Shown here: in pieces, positions 55,561 through 64,000 of the stretch
Numbering within the stretch: position 1 is the first letter of the stretch
How the letters are laid out: each line of letters begins with the position of its first letter
Origin: Oceanobacillus sp. FSL K6-2867
Lineage (GTDB): Bacteria > Bacillota > Bacilli > Bacillales > Amphibacillaceae
Length of the DNA: 64,000 bases
Direction of reading: 5' to 3'
Assembly: GCF_037963145.1 (NCBI RefSeq)
Contig: NZ_CP150144.1
Coordinates: forward strand, 4,337,832 to 4,401,831
Notes under the pieces: model-generated
The model's database searches: none
The model's input: the letters and a program-made list of their open reading frames with translations, nothing else
Told to the model about the DNA's origin: nothing
Position numbers and translations under genes: made by a program

Positions 55561-57683
55561 TATTCTTGTTCTTCCTCTGTTGTCTCTTCTTGATCAGAAT
55601 CTTCATCACTAGCTTTATCTCGTTTTTCTTTCAGATCAAAGTATGTGTCTAGTATTTGTTTTCCAACCTGCCGCGGCACATTATGACTATTATCTGTCCC
55701 AGCATATGGTGTGATAATTGCAAAGGCAATTTCTGGTTCATCAAATGGAGCATAGCCAATTAACGCCAGGTTTCTTGTATCAGCAAGCTTCTGACCATTT
55801 TCATATACAGCCGTCTCAGCAGTACCTGTTTTCCCCGCTGGATTATACGGTGAATTACCAAAGTCGCCAACAGCTGTTCCACCAGATTCTTGGAATACAC
55901 GACGAAAACCTTCTTGTACCCGTTTAATATTCTCATCACTCATTTGAACCCGATTTAATACTTCGGTATTCTGTGCACTATATAGCGGTCCTATCTCATC
56001 TTGTGAAGCAATCGGTTCATGAACTGTCTGAAGAAAATGCGGTCGGACTCGATAGCCGTCATTAGCTATTGTTGCTGTATATTGTGCTAATTGTAAAGTC
56101 GTATATTGATCATACTGACCAATTGCATGGTACATAAGTAAACCCGCATTGTCAGGTGTCCCGGAATAACCTGTAGACTCACTTGGATAATCAATGCCAG
56201 TACTAGAACCTAATCCAAATTGTCTGAAGTAATTCCGCATTTCTTGAAAGGCTTGACGCCAGTTGGGATCGACTGATAAGGGACTTCCATCTGGGAAAGG
56301 GTAGCGATCCTCACCCATCATTTTTAAAGCAATATAACCCATATAAACGTTTGAGGATTTTTGTAAAGCTGTTATATCGTTCACCGGACCAAGCGTTGAC
56401 CAGGATCTAAAAGGTGATGTTTGGGCAACCCGGATAGGACTGTCATTAATACCGTACCCTGGCGTAATTACTCCGGATTCATATCCAGCCAACACGGTCG
56501 CTCCTTTAACTACGGATCCCGGTGTGTGTGCATGTGACAATGTTTGCAATGCAGCATCCATAAATTTATTTTTATCACGGTCATAATGCACGCCAGACAC
56601 AGCTAAAAGCTCTCCTGTTTTTGGGTCAATAACAACAGCTAATGTATCTGTCATAAAACGGTTTCCATGTGGGTGTTTTGTAATAGCTGTTTGTAATTCT
56701 TTTTGAACAATCTTGTCTACTTCTTTTTGTAAGTCCATATCAATTGTTAGAACAAGATCTTTTCCGCGTTCGCCTTCAACAATCGTTTCAGAGCCGATAA
56801 GTGTGCCGCTCTTTGTGGTCGTATATTGGATCTGTTCTTTTCTTCCACGTAATAGATCTTCATATTGTAATTCCAGACCACTTGTTCCTACTCGGTCATT
56901 TCTGCTGTAGCCTTTACTTAAGTAGCTAGCTTCTTCTTCCGCAGGTATACCTTGTTCCTGTGTTGAAATACTTCCAAGTAAACTTCTTAATGTCGTTCCA
57001 TATGGATATTCACGATTCCAATCTGTTGTAGCATTTATTCCAGGAAGCTTATCTAAATTCTCCGCAATCCTGGCATATTCCTCAACAGTCACGTCCTCAT
57101 TTTTTATGATTTGTGGTGTTAAAGAATAGGCCTTATCCAGTTCCTTCTTGATAGCTATTACCTCTAGCTCTTGTTTTGAGAAATCCTTGATTTCATCTTC
57201 AGTGATTAAATCAAGTGTAGCTTGATAAACCTCAGCATTCGACATGCCTTCTTTCTCATCCTCAGAAAGACGCTTATCTGCCTTTTCCTTATTTAATAAA
57301 TACCAATATTCTTTTCTATTTCTCTCGGTAATGCCTTCAAGCGTATCTTCATCATCCATCTTAATATACTCAGCTAATTTCTTAGCAACCTTTAAACGGT
57401 CTTCAGCTTGTACACCTTTTGGAGGTGTATATGTTATCGAATATACTGCCTCATTATCGACAATAACGTTACCATTTCGATCAAATATTTTACCGCGAGG
57501 TACCGGTACTTTAGTTGTATCCAAGTTCGTCCGTTCGATTTCCTGCTGGAAGTCCTCCCCATTTAAAATCTGAACTACTCCGAGTTGCAGAATCAATACG
57601 GAAAACAATAAAAACACAACAAAAAACAACATATTAATCCGAAAAGGCAGCTGCGCTCTTTTCTTCTTTTTCTTTTTACTCAT
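55560..57683 (-). CDS. pbpA: Class B penicillin-binding protein (PBP2A type, elongation transpeptidase)
   Basis: Transpeptidase of the rod-shape (elongasome) complex. A basic N-terminus and a single span (about residues 18-40) precede a dimerisation domain with RGKIFDRNG at 63-71. The transpeptidase domain has the catalytic tetrad SVVK (Ser390-Lys393), SSN (443-445) and KTGT (618-621). An acidic tail (EDSDQEETTEEEQE) is low complexity. It follows yqgE in the conserved sodA-yqgE-pbpA order. Confidence 0.95.
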   Translation of the reverse strand: MSKKKKKKRAQLPFRINMLFFVVFLLFSVLILQLGVVQILNGEDFQQEIERTNLDTTKVPVPRGKIFDRNGNVIVDNEAVYSITYTPPKGVQAEDRLKVAKKLAEYIKMDDEDTLEGITERNRKEYWYLLNKEKADKRLSEDEKEGMSNAEVYQATLDLITEDEIKDFSKQELEVIAIKKELDKAYSLTPQIIKNEDVTVEEYARIAENLDKLPGINATTDWNREYPYGTTLRSLLGSISTQEQGIPAEEEASYLSKGYSRNDRVGTSGLELQYEDLLRGRKEQIQYTTTKSGTLIGSETIVEGERGKDLVLTIDMDLQKEVDKIVQKELQTAITKHPHGNRFMTDTLAVVIDPKTGELLAVSGVHYDRDKNKFMDAALQTLSHAHTPGSVVKGATVLAGYESGVITPGYGINDSPIRVAQTSPFRSWSTLGPVNDITALQKSSNVYMGYIALKMMGEDRYPFPDGSPLSVDPNWRQAFQEMRNYFRQFGLGSSTGIDYPSESTGYSGTPDNAGLLMYHAIGQYDQYTTLQLAQYTATIANDGYRVRPHFLQTVHEPIASQDEIGPLYSAQNTEVLNRVQMSDENIKRVQEGFRRVFQESGGTAVGDFGNSPYNPAGKTGTAETAVYENGQKLADTRNLALIGYAPFDEPEIAFAIITPYAGTDNSHNVPRQVGKQILDTYFDLKEKRDKASDEDSDQEETTEEEQE

Positions 57684-57832
57684 TTATTTTCCCCCAGTGA
57701 AAATAATAATTTTCTCTTATAATTGTGGCATTCTCTAACCTTTTAGGCGAGCTTTTTAATTGCACATCTGCAGATTAGATAAGTTTTTATAATCCTTTAT
57801 CTCCATCAAACATATTTCTAATTTTATCATAT

Positions 57833-59104
57833 TTAGCGATTTTTTTCGTCTGTTATTTGTTCTTTTAATAAAATCTCTTTCTTTTTTGGGCTGCCTAAAT
57901 AAATATTACGGACAGCAAAATAAATCATAAAATGACCAGCGCCAAAAATCATCAGTAAAATCGGAATAACCTTTTCTGCATCAAAGAAATACACACCTGC
58001 AAGAAAAACGATAATAGATAGAACCCTGCCGCTATTTAGAAACAATTCACGAACAACCATATATTCTACACGCATTTCGCCAGCTTTCCAAGCCTTACCT
58101 ATAACATCAAAGGTAAGTGATACGTATGGCACGTTTATGACTGGATATGCAATTCCAATTACAATTGCATATATCATAAGCAATAGATAGTTTATATCGA
58201 TAATAATGATAAAAATGGAAGCATAAAGAAGTGTAGCTCCAATAAGAATCGCCTTTTTACGCATAGAAGGTTTGATAAATTTTGTAGCTATCAAATAAAA
58301 AATTACAGATAGCCCTGAAAGGAACATATTAAATGTTCCGAGTGCAAATTCGCTTTTTGTCACTAAGAAAACCCAGATTGATATTACAAAAGCGAAGATT
58401 CCTTCTCTCAAGCCCTGATAAAAATGTGCACGGAGAATTCTGTTCCAGTTTTTATTACGTTGTCTTTCTCCTAAAATGCGCTTAAAGTGAAAAACCCCTT
58501 CAGCACCCCGGCGTTTCAATAAAAGGCTAATTCCAACGGCACATGCAAATAAAGCGAAGGAAACACCAAAAATTACTGTATAACCAATATTATCTGCCAT
58601 TTTAGCGATGATTGCCCCGGCTAAAAGTGGACCCGTCATTCCACCTAGCGATTGTAAAATCCCAAGGAATCCGTTGAAAAAATCTCTCGTCTCAGGCTCT
58701 GTTATTTCAAAGGTTAATACATTATAAGCCAGCCAATAAAATCCATATCCAATCCCCAACAAACTTCCAAGCAAGAAATTATAGGTTGAAGCTTTGTCAC
58801 CAATTAGAAGCACACATAAGAAAAAAAGACATAGAAAAATAACACCTAATCTCAATACTATAATTCGATCAACTTTTTTGGCAAGTTTTCCTGCAAGGAT
58901 AAAGGTAACTGGCTGGAACAGACAAATTGCTAAATTATAATTAGCAATTGTAATATAGTCACCTGATTGTTTCCATAAATATATATTCACAAATGTGTTG
59001 GATAGAAAAATCCCCAGTGAATAAAGACCACCAATGAGCAATAAAATCAGTAAATCTCGATTGCTTTCCATTTTATCTTGAAAAAATAGGATCATCTTTT
59101 GCAT
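57833..59104 (-). CDS. yqgE: MFS transporter YqgE
   Basis: Polytopic major facilitator superfamily protein, 423 residues, about 11-12 spans, with GLYSLGIFLSNTFVNIYLW at the N-terminus and a basic inter-half loop (LLKRRGAEGVFHFKRIL). Resembles YqgE of Bacillaceae. The ATG at 59104 has a CAGGAGGAG site. Substrate unknown. Lies between sodA and pbpA. Confidence 0.88.
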   Translation of the reverse strand: MQKMILFFQDKMESNRDLLILLLIGGLYSLGIFLSNTFVNIYLWKQSGDYITIANYNLAICLFQPVTFILAGKLAKKVDRIIVLRLGVIFLCLFFLCVLLIGDKASTYNFLLGSLLGIGYGFYWLAYNVLTFEITEPETRDFFNGFLGILQSLGGMTGPLLAGAIIAKMADNIGYTVIFGVSFALFACAVGISLLLKRRGAEGVFHFKRILGERQRNKNWNRILRAHFYQGLREGIFAFVISIWVFLVTKSEFALGTFNMFLSGLSVIFYLIATKFIKPSMRKKAILIGATLLYASIFIIIIDINYLLLMIYAIVIGIAYPVINVPYVSLTFDVIGKAWKAGEMRVEYMVVRELFLNSGRVLSIIVFLAGVYFFDAEKVIPILLMIFGAGHFMIYFAVRNIYLGSPKKKEILLKEQITDEKNR

Positions 59105-59161
59105 ACGGTTACTCCTCCTGCGTCTTTCTTAGTGTGAACGAAGGAGTAACAGTTATACAAA

Positions 59162-59189
59162 AAAACACGCGGAATTAACCGCGTGTTTT
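59162..59189 (-). terminator. Terminator after sodA
   Basis: AAAACACGCGG / CCGCGTGTTTT stem with TTTT on the leftward strand. Confidence 0.88.
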
Positions 59190-59201
59190 ACTTTTCTCTT
59201 C

Positions 59202-59813
59202 TTATTTTGCTTCATTATAATTTTTAGCAACTTCATCCCAGTTAACAACATTCCAGAATGCTGAAATATAATCCGGACGTCTGTTTTGGTAATTTAGGTA
59301 GTATGCGTGCTCCCAAACGTCTAATCCTAATAATGGTGTTTTTCCTTCCATTAATGGAGAATCTTGGTTTGGAGTACTAGTGATTTCTAATTCACCATTA
59401 TCTAGAACTAGCCATGCCCAACCAGAACCGAAGCGTCCTGCTGCTGCTGCTGCAAACTGTTCCTTAAATGCATCTAATCCACCAAATTTAGCGTTAATTT
59501 TATCTGCTAGTTCGCCAGATGGCTCGCCTCCACCGTTTGGTGAAAGAAGCTTCCAGAACAAGCTATGGTTAGCATGTCCGCCACCATTATTACGTACTGC
59601 TGTGCGAATGTTTTCAGGAACTGCATTTAAATCACTAATAAGTGCTTCTACTGATTTTACTTGAAGATCTGCTTGTCCTTCCAGTGCATCATTTAATTTG
59701 GTAACATACGTGTTGTGGTGCTTCGTATGATGAATATTCATTGTCTCTTTGTCGATTGTTGGTTCCAATGCATCATATGCATAAGGTAACTCAGGTAGTT
59801 CAAATTTTGCCAT
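59202..59813 (-). CDS. sodA: Manganese-type superoxide dismutase
   Basis: Dismutates superoxide. The 203-residue protein has metal-ligand segments in [29 protein letters not shown] and [18 protein letters not shown]. The Gly/Gln residues in [10 protein letters not shown] and [12 protein letters not shown] fit the Mn form. The ATG at 59813 follows an AAGGAGG site; the frame to 59840 is not used. A 21-bp palindrome lies 43 bp upstream in the leader. Confidence 0.96.
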   Translation of the reverse strand: MAKFELPELPYAYDALEPTIDKETMNIHHTKHHNTYVTKLNDALEGQADLQVKSVEALISDLNAVPENIRTAVRNNGGGHANHSLFWKLLSPNGGGEPSGELADKINAKFGGLDAFKEQFAAAAAGRFGSGWAWLVLDNGELEITSTPNQDSPLMEGKTPLLGLDVWEHAYYLNYQNRRPDYISAFWNVVNWDEVAKNYNEAK

Positions 59814-59856
59814 AATTTTTTCCTCCTTAAATGAATCCAAATTATTAAGGTCTGTC

Positions 59857-59877
59857 TAACCTTTAATTTAAAGGTTA
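59857..59877 (-). promoter_or_regulatory. Palindrome in the sodA leader
   Basis: TAACCTTT-AATTT-AAAGGTTA, perfect arms. It may be an operator or a 5' mRNA stem; no regulator recognised. Confidence 0.4.
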
Positions 59878-59971
59878 TCAGAGCTTCATTATTCATGCAA
59901 ATTTTTTGCCTTAAACAATTAAAGAATTTTATCACTTTTTGCTAGATTAAATAAATATATTTGTACAAAAG

Positions 59972-59997
59972 AAAAAACAAGCAATTTTGCTTGTTTA
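59972..59997 (-). terminator. Terminator of the tRNA operon
   Basis: AAACAAGCAA / TTGCTTGTTT-type stem followed leftward by TTTTTTC, just past tRNA-Phe. Confidence 0.82.
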
Positions 59998-60002
59998 AAA
60001 AG

Positions 60003-60075
<73 letters not shown>

Positions 60076-60103
60076 AGGTATATGTAATTTAAAATAAAGT
60101 ATA

Positions 60104-60196
60104 TGGAGGAGGTAGAGGGATTCGAACCCCCGCGCGGTTTGACCCGCCTGTCGGTTTTCAAGACCGATCCCTTCAGCCGAACTTGGGTATACCTCC
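60104..60196 (-). tRNA. tRNA-Ser (TGA)
   Basis: Class II tRNA with long variable arm. Acceptor GGAGGTA / TACCTCC and anticodon loop CTTGAAA, giving TGA. CCA is encoded (included). Confidence 0.95.
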
Positions 60197-60204
60197 GAGT
60201 TTTA

Positions 60205-60281
60205 TGGTGGACCCTGCAGGACTCGAACCTGCGACCGATCGGTTATGAGCCGATAGCTCTAACCAACTGAGCTAAGGGTCC
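60205..60281 (-). tRNA. tRNA-Ile2 (CAT, lysidine-type)
   Basis: Acceptor GGACCCT / AGGGTCC, anticodon loop CTCATAA giving CAT, discriminator A, CCA encoded. The sequence resembles AUA-decoding Ile tRNAs, in which TilS converts C34 to lysidine, rather than the elongator Met (which is at 60401-60477) or an initiator, since it lacks the C1:A72 mismatch. Confidence 0.85.
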
Positions 60282-60294
60282 TGATTTTTTATAA

Positions 60295-60371
60295 TGGGGC
60301 GACCGGTGGGGATCGAACCCACGTATGCCGGAGCCACAATCCGGTGCGTTAACCACTTCGCCACGACCGCC
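60295..60371 (-). tRNA. tRNA-His (GTG)
   Basis: Eight-base-pair acceptor including the extra G-1 (GGCGGTCG / CGGTCGCC) and anticodon loop ATTGTGG, giving GTG. CCA encoded. Confidence 0.96.
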
Positions 60372-60400
60372 ATTATATAATTATTGAATTGAACTATGTA

Positions 60401-60477
60401 TGGTAGCGGCGGAGGGGATCGAACCCACGACCTCACGGGTATGAACCGTACGCTCTCGCCAGCTGAGCTACGCCGCC
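60401..60477 (-). tRNA. tRNA-Met, elongator (CAT)
   Basis: Acceptor GGCGGCG / CGCCGCT, anticodon loop TTCATAC giving CAT, CCA encoded. Compared with the usual Bacillus elongator tRNA-Met the T stem reads GTGGG / CCCTC and contains a T-T mismatch at its second pair. Confidence 0.93.
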
Positions 60478-60480
60478 ATA

Positions 60481-60555
60481 TGGCTCCACAGGTAGGATTC
60501 GAACCTACGACCGATCGGTTAACAGCCGATTGCTCTACCACTGAGCTACTGTGGA
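60481..60555 (-). tRNA. tRNA-Asn (GTT)
   Basis: Acceptor TCCACAG / CTGTGGA, anticodon loop CTGTTAA giving GTT, discriminator G, CCA encoded. First tRNA of the six-gene operon. Confidence 0.96.
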
Positions 60556-60650
60556 ATAATAAGATAGTCTGTCTAAAGTTGCTATATCCACTAGTAACCA
60601 TTACTTTTTCAAGTGTTTTACTAGCTGGCATTATATTAGCGACAAAATAT

Positions 60651-60679
60651 AATTTACCATGTTTCAGTTTTTCTGTCAA
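60651..60679 (-). promoter_or_regulatory. SigA promoter of the tRNA operon
   Basis: Leftward TTGACA, 17-nt spacer, TAAATT. It lies about 96 bp before tRNA-Asn. A TTTTGC-ATATTT-GCAAAA palindrome lies just upstream at 60685-60702. The rest of the 308-bp gap (60556-60863) is A/T-rich and gene-free. Confidence 0.75.
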
Positions 60680-60838
60680 CTTGATTTTGCATATTTGCAA
60701 AACTTTTTGCTTTTACTCAAAATTTATGTATTAGTCATTTATGCGACTGCGAGATTTATAATATCATGTTCTAAAATTTATTTCAACATTTAAATGAATA
60801 AATTGTTGCTTCTTGCAGAAAAAAATCCTCTGATAAGC

Positions 60839-60862
60839 AAAAAAGGAGGTCTCCCTCCTTTT
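60839..60862 (-). terminator. Terminator after the Na/Pi cotransporter gene
   Basis: AAAAAGGAGG / CCTCCTTTTT stem with TCTC loop, touching the stop codon. Confidence 0.85.
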
Positions 60863-60863
60863 T

Positions 60864-62489
60864 CTACTCTCCTAATACTTCTTCAGCAATATTTACTGCA
60901 TGGTCACCAATACGTTCCAAGTTACTGATAATATCTACAAATACGATACCAGCTGACCCGCTGCATAACCCTTCATTCATACGGATGATATGCTTTTTGC
61001 GGAATTGACGTTCCATTTTGTCGATTTTATCTTCTTTTTGGATAACTTCTAATGCCGCTTCGCGATCCATCTTATCCAAAGATTCTACCGCTTGCTTAAC
61101 TGTTAAGAGTGTTAAGTCAAACATTGTATTAAGATCTTCCAAAGCTTGTTCTGTTAAGTTAACTTTATTCGATATTTTATAATCAATCAACTCAATAATA
61201 TTCTCGTAATGATCGCCAATTCGCTCAATATCACGAACTGAATTCATCAGGGAGGTGTGCTTTACACTTTCTGCATCTGATAAGGATCCGGCTGCAATAT
61301 TAACGAGATATTCGGTTATTTTCCGATCCAAATTATTCAATGCACCTTCCACCTGCATTGCCATCTCCGAGTGTTTTTGATTATGTGTGATAACGTATAG
61401 ATTTGTTTCCTCTAAACCTTGATGTGCATATTCACCCATACGAATAATTTCAGATTTTGCTTGATCTAACGCAAGTGTTGATGATTGTTGAATAAAGATA
61501 GGGTCAAGGTGTTTTGGATTATATTCAATAATTGTATCCTCGCCTGGAATGATTTTTGTTACAATCCACGCTAATGCACCAATAAACCAAACTTGAATCA
61601 ACGTATTAATAATATTAAAACTGCCGTGTGCAAAGGCTATAGTCATTTCAGGATTTAAATTTAACTGTGTTTGTAAGTAGCCTACATAACTTGTAAATAA
61701 ACCTAGGAATGTAAGGAAAATAATAGTACCTACAAGATTAAAAATAACATGTGTTAATGCAGCTCTTTTTGCAGTTATACTTGTACCTATTGCTGCCAAT
61801 ATCGCTGTAATTGTAGTACCAATATTATCTCCAAATAAAACTGGTATAGCTGCTTCTAATGCTATCGCACCTTCTGAGAATAATCCTTGCAGAATACCGA
61901 TAGTAGCACTGGAACTTTGTACAATTAAAGTAAATACCGTACCAACAACTACTCCTAATATCGGGCTTGAAGACATACTTACCGTTAAATCATGAAATGA
62001 GTCGAGAGAACGTAATGGAGACATCCCGCTACTCATTAATTCTAAACCGAAAAATAATGCCCCGAACCCAAATATAGTTTGTCCAACTGCTGTAACTTTT
62101 TGATTTTTAAAGAAAAATAAAATTAATGCCCCAATTGCAAGAATTGGCAAAGCATATTCTCCAATATCAAGCCCGATAACAAATGCAGTTATTGTTGTAC
62201 CAATGTTAGCACCCATGATGACTCCAATAGCCTGGCGCAGCGTCATAAATCCAGCGTTTACTAGTCCAACAGTAAGTACTGTTGTTCCTGAGCTGCTCTG
62301 AATCAGACATGTTACGATGACTCCTGCCAAAACGCCTAAAAATGGATTAGTCGTAAACCGGTCTAATATGTTACGCAGACGGTCACCTGCTGATTTCTGG
62401 AGTCCGTCTCCCATAAATTTTATACCGAGTAAGAATATTCCTAAACCACCAATAAACTCGAATAATAAGGCTTGTAAATCGATATTCAC
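60864..62489 (-). CDS. Na+/phosphate cotransporter family protein with C-terminal PhoU-like domain
   Basis: NptA/YjbB-type transporter. The two symmetrical QSSS motifs of the family are present: LIQSSSGTTVLTVGLVNAG and LIVQSSSATIGILQGL, with GANIGTTITA and FGDNIGTTITA repeats. About eight or nine spans are followed by a cytoplasmic PhoU-like helical domain (about residues 345-541) with SVRDIERIGDHYENI and SNLERIGDHAVNIAEE. The GTG start at 62489 begins like homologues (NIDLQALLFEFIGG), but its GAAGGGA site is rather far (12 nt). The open frame to 62564 lacks a site. Confidence 0.9.
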   Translation of the reverse strand: MNIDLQALLFEFIGGLGIFLLGIKFMGDGLQKSAGDRLRNILDRFTTNPFLGVLAGVIVTCLIQSSSGTTVLTVGLVNAGFMTLRQAIGVIMGANIGTTITAFVIGLDIGEYALPILAIGALILFFFKNQKVTAVGQTIFGFGALFFGLELMSSGMSPLRSLDSFHDLTVSMSSSPILGVVVGTVFTLIVQSSSATIGILQGLFSEGAIALEAAIPVLFGDNIGTTITAILAAIGTSITAKRAALTHVIFNLVGTIIFLTFLGLFTSYVGYLQTQLNLNPEMTIAFAHGSFNIINTLIQVWFIGALAWIVTKIIPGEDTIIEYNPKHLDPIFIQQSSTLALDQAKSEIIRMGEYAHQGLEETNLYVITHNQKHSEMAMQVEGALNNLDRKITEYLVNIAAGSLSDAESVKHTSLMNSVRDIERIGDHYENIIELIDYKISNKVNLTEQALEDLNTMFDLTLLTVKQAVESLDKMDREAALEVIQKEDKIDKMERQFRKKHIIRMNEGLCSGSAGIVFVDIISNLERIGDHAVNIAEEVLGE

Positions 62490-62663
62490 TATTGCTTTCG
62501 TCCCTTCATTAATGTTGAATCTTGTCGTTTGCACCTCTCCCATTATTAATGATTTATTAACCATTTGTAAAGGTATAAGTTAAATAATTTACATTAAATT
62601 TACATAGAGAATTTTCCTCTGTTTAGTAACTACCCTTAAACCCCCATTTTCATTCTTTTTTTC

Positions 62664-62704
62664 AAAAAAAAGAACAATTCCCTAATACAAGGCAATTGTC
62701 TTTT
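62664..62704 (-). terminator. Terminator after the NfeD gene
   Basis: AAAGACAATTGCC / GGGAATTGTTCTTT imperfect stem followed leftward by TTTTTTT, just past the stop of the nfeD-type gene. Confidence 0.65.
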
Positions 62705-62712
62705 TCAACCAT

Positions 62713-63342
62713 CTATGATATTTTTTCGACTAGTATTTTAGTCCCGTCTACTTGCGTTACTTTTATTTTACTGTTCTTCGGGATCCACTGACCATCAGAA
62801 ACTGCACTATAATCTTTTTTATTTATCTTCACTGTCCCAACAGGTCTCAAATCATTTAATGTTATTCCTTCCTGACCAACTAACTGCTCGTATTCCATAT
62901 TCATGGAATTATACCCCGCTTCTTTTGTTAATTGATCCTTCAATGCAAGCTTTGTCCACATCTCTCTCCGTTTAAATACCTTTAAAAAGAAGAAAGAAGC
63001 GCCAGCACCCAACAACACTCCTAAAACAGCATATAATCCTGAAGTAAGATTATCTGCAGCTAATGCTACAGACGTTAGCATACTGGCAAGACCAATTGTT
63101 GCAAGTGTTCCATCATTAAGTAGCTTGCCATCAATTATAATAAGTAATAATCCTACAAAATATATAATAAGCATTAGAATAAAGGAACTGCTCTCAACAT
63201 AGGCTGCAAAGTATACTGTAATGAACCCAATACCCAACAGACCAAAAAAACCTCGCATATTAACTAAAACTTCGCCAATTAAAAATAATGTTGCTAAAAA
63301 TGTTATAACGAATCCAATCCATTGCAGATCAAAGATATCCAT
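62713..63342 (-). CDS. NfeD-type membrane protein
   Basis: 209-residue NfeD family protein without a ClpP-like protease domain. About five hydrophobic segments (roughly residues 8-130) precede a C-terminal OB-fold (LVGQEGITLNDLRPVGTVKINKKDYSAVSDGQ, about 152-205). NfeD proteins are usually paired with stomatin/flotillin genes; none is adjacent in this window. Role is presumably membrane quality control or microdomain organisation, by family inference. Confidence 0.88.
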   Translation of the reverse strand: MDIFDLQWIGFVITFLATLFLIGEVLVNMRGFFGLLGIGFITVYFAAYVESSSFILMLIIYFVGLLLIIIDGKLLNDGTLATIGLASMLTSVALAADNLTSGLYAVLGVLLGAGASFFFLKVFKRREMWTKLALKDQLTKEAGYNSMNMEYEQLVGQEGITLNDLRPVGTVKINKKDYSAVSDGQWIPKNSKIKVTQVDGTKILVEKIS

Positions 63343-63415
63343 TTTATTACCCCCCTCTCTAATTTATTCATACGTGTGGAATTGTAAATGGTTTCAATTT
63401 AAAGGAGAAATTTCT

Positions 63416-63742
63416 ATGTATACATTGAAAAAACTTGCACTCTATACACTCATTATATTGCTGTTAGTTAGTATTTTTCAAGACTTAACAATTAATAAAA
63501 GCTCAAACAATGAGAACACATCAGACCAAATTTTAAATTCTAAACTTGACTATTCAATAGCACATGTTAAGGTTCAACCTGGTGATACGATATTTTCAAT
63601 CGTTGAATCAATAAATGAAGGTAACATCTCAACGTTCCATTCAGAGAATATAATCGAACATTTTAGAGAACTAAATCCAACAACAGACCCATACAAGCTA
63701 AAACCCGATACATTTTACTACTTTCCTTTATATCAGAAATAA
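63416..63742 (+). CDS. yqfZ: LysM-like exported protein (YqfZ-like)
   Basis: 108-residue protein with a signal or anchor segment (KLALYTLIILLLVSIF, residues 6-21) and a LysM-like domain beginning VKVQPGDTIFSIVESIN, ending LKPDTFYYFPLY. LysM domains bind peptidoglycan. The ATG at 63416 has an AAAGGAG site. An open frame starting at 63221 is antisense to the NfeD gene and not used. Identity with B. subtilis yqfZ is based on length, domain and the nearby sodA context. Confidence 0.75.
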   Translation: MYTLKKLALYTLIILLLVSIFQDLTINKSSNNENTSDQILNSKLDYSIAHVKVQPGDTIFSIVESINEGNISTFHSENIIEHFRELNPTTDPYKLKPDTFYYFPLYQK

Positions 63743-63822
63743 AACCACACAGATGAATACGGGTATTTAGTTTCAGTAAAACTTACCGTTAAACAATTAT
63801 GAATTATGCGTAAATCCGTTCT

Positions 63823-63942
63823 GGAAATACACTTCACGCACCTTACTTAGGAGGGCTGGTGAGCCTCCTTGTGCTATCGCACTGCGTAGTCTCACCGATG
63901 CCCTTCCTCCCGCAGGAGTCTACGTATATTTCCTGCGCTAGT
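63823..63942. repeat. Imperfect-palindromic intergenic repeat element
   Basis: A roughly 110-120 bp structured element. Outer arms GGAAATA...TATTTCC, middle arms AGGAGGGC...GCCCTTCCTCC, inner arms GGTGAG...CTCACC with GTGC-TATC-GCAC at the apex, plus CCGCAGGAGTC on the right side. It is richer in G+C than the surroundings and non-coding. It resembles dispersed repeats common between genes in halotolerant/alkaliphilic Bacillaceae; that relation is from memory. Nothing else is seen in 63743-64000. Confidence 0.65.
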
Positions 63943-64000
63943 ATTGGTTCACTATAAATAACATGGTTTAAAAAATAGAAACAGTACTGTATTCTAACCA

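Noticed and set aside
60272..60734. Open frames on both strands crossing the tRNA genes
   Set aside because: They translate tRNA sequence (e.g. SSVVEQSAVNRSVVGSNP), a well-known annotation artefact.

Overview
This is a contiguous, low-G+C chromosomal stretch of a spore-forming, naturally transformable member of the Bacillaceae. It carries Spo0A, SpoIVB, the complete spoIIIA operon, a comG operon and a long run of genes in the B. subtilis yqf-yqg-yqh-yqi order. Gene content (class II ribonucleotide reductase, a Na+/phosphate-type transporter) and protein character point to the Oceanobacillus/Virgibacillus/Lentibacillus group, but the genus is an inference. I see no prophage, transposase, integron or CRISPR array. 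Almost all of the window is vertically inherited core genome, and the interest lies in regulation and in local departures from the B. subtilis gene order.

Layout. 1-5,100: branched-chain keto-acid (bkd) catabolism, lpd-buk-bcd, transcribed leftward from a -24/-12 (sigma-54) promoter, with its activator gene bkdR. 5,200-9,350: yqzF, an aspartokinase, spo0A with a sigma-H promoter and a 0A box, and spoIVB. 9,500-18,920: recN, ahrC, tlyA, ispA, xseB, xseA, folD, nusB, yqhY, accC and accB, the last two behind a FapR-like operator. 19,200-24,480: the eight-gene spoIIIA operon behind a sigma-E-like promoter. 24,800-32,830: efp, yqhT, yqhR, a yqhP-like gene, yqhO, mntR, a B12-dependent ribonucleotide reductase (nrdJ) with two NrdR-like boxes, and yqhL. 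33,000-37,250: the glycine cleavage operon gcvT-gcvPA-gcvPB behind a tandem glycine riboswitch. 37,400-44,060: yqhH-yqhG, yqzE and comGA-comGG.

44,100-54,710: a cysteine-bearing winged-helix regulator, small yqgY and yqgW-type proteins, yqgX, an LtaS-type synthase, glcK-yqgQ, an unknown exported protein, the rhomboid protease yqgP, yqgO, yqgN, rpmG and two membrane proteins of unknown function. 54,750-63,750: phoU without pst genes, pbpA, yqgE, sodA, six tRNA genes (Asn-Met-His-Ile2-Ser-Phe, in transcription order), a Na/Pi cotransporter, an NfeD protein and a yqfZ-like LysM protein. The right end is an imperfect-palindromic intergenic repeat.

No undescribed multi-gene defence or mobile system was found. 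The best-supported new observations are predicted regulatory sites (sigma-54 promoter plus activator palindrome, sigma-H and 0A sites, FapR operator on accBC, paired NrdR boxes on nrdJ, tandem glycine riboswitch), the loss of expected genes (ptb, dxs, pstSCAB, sinIR-tasA), an uncharacterised putative Fe-S or metal-sensing regulator, and two structured intergenic elements.
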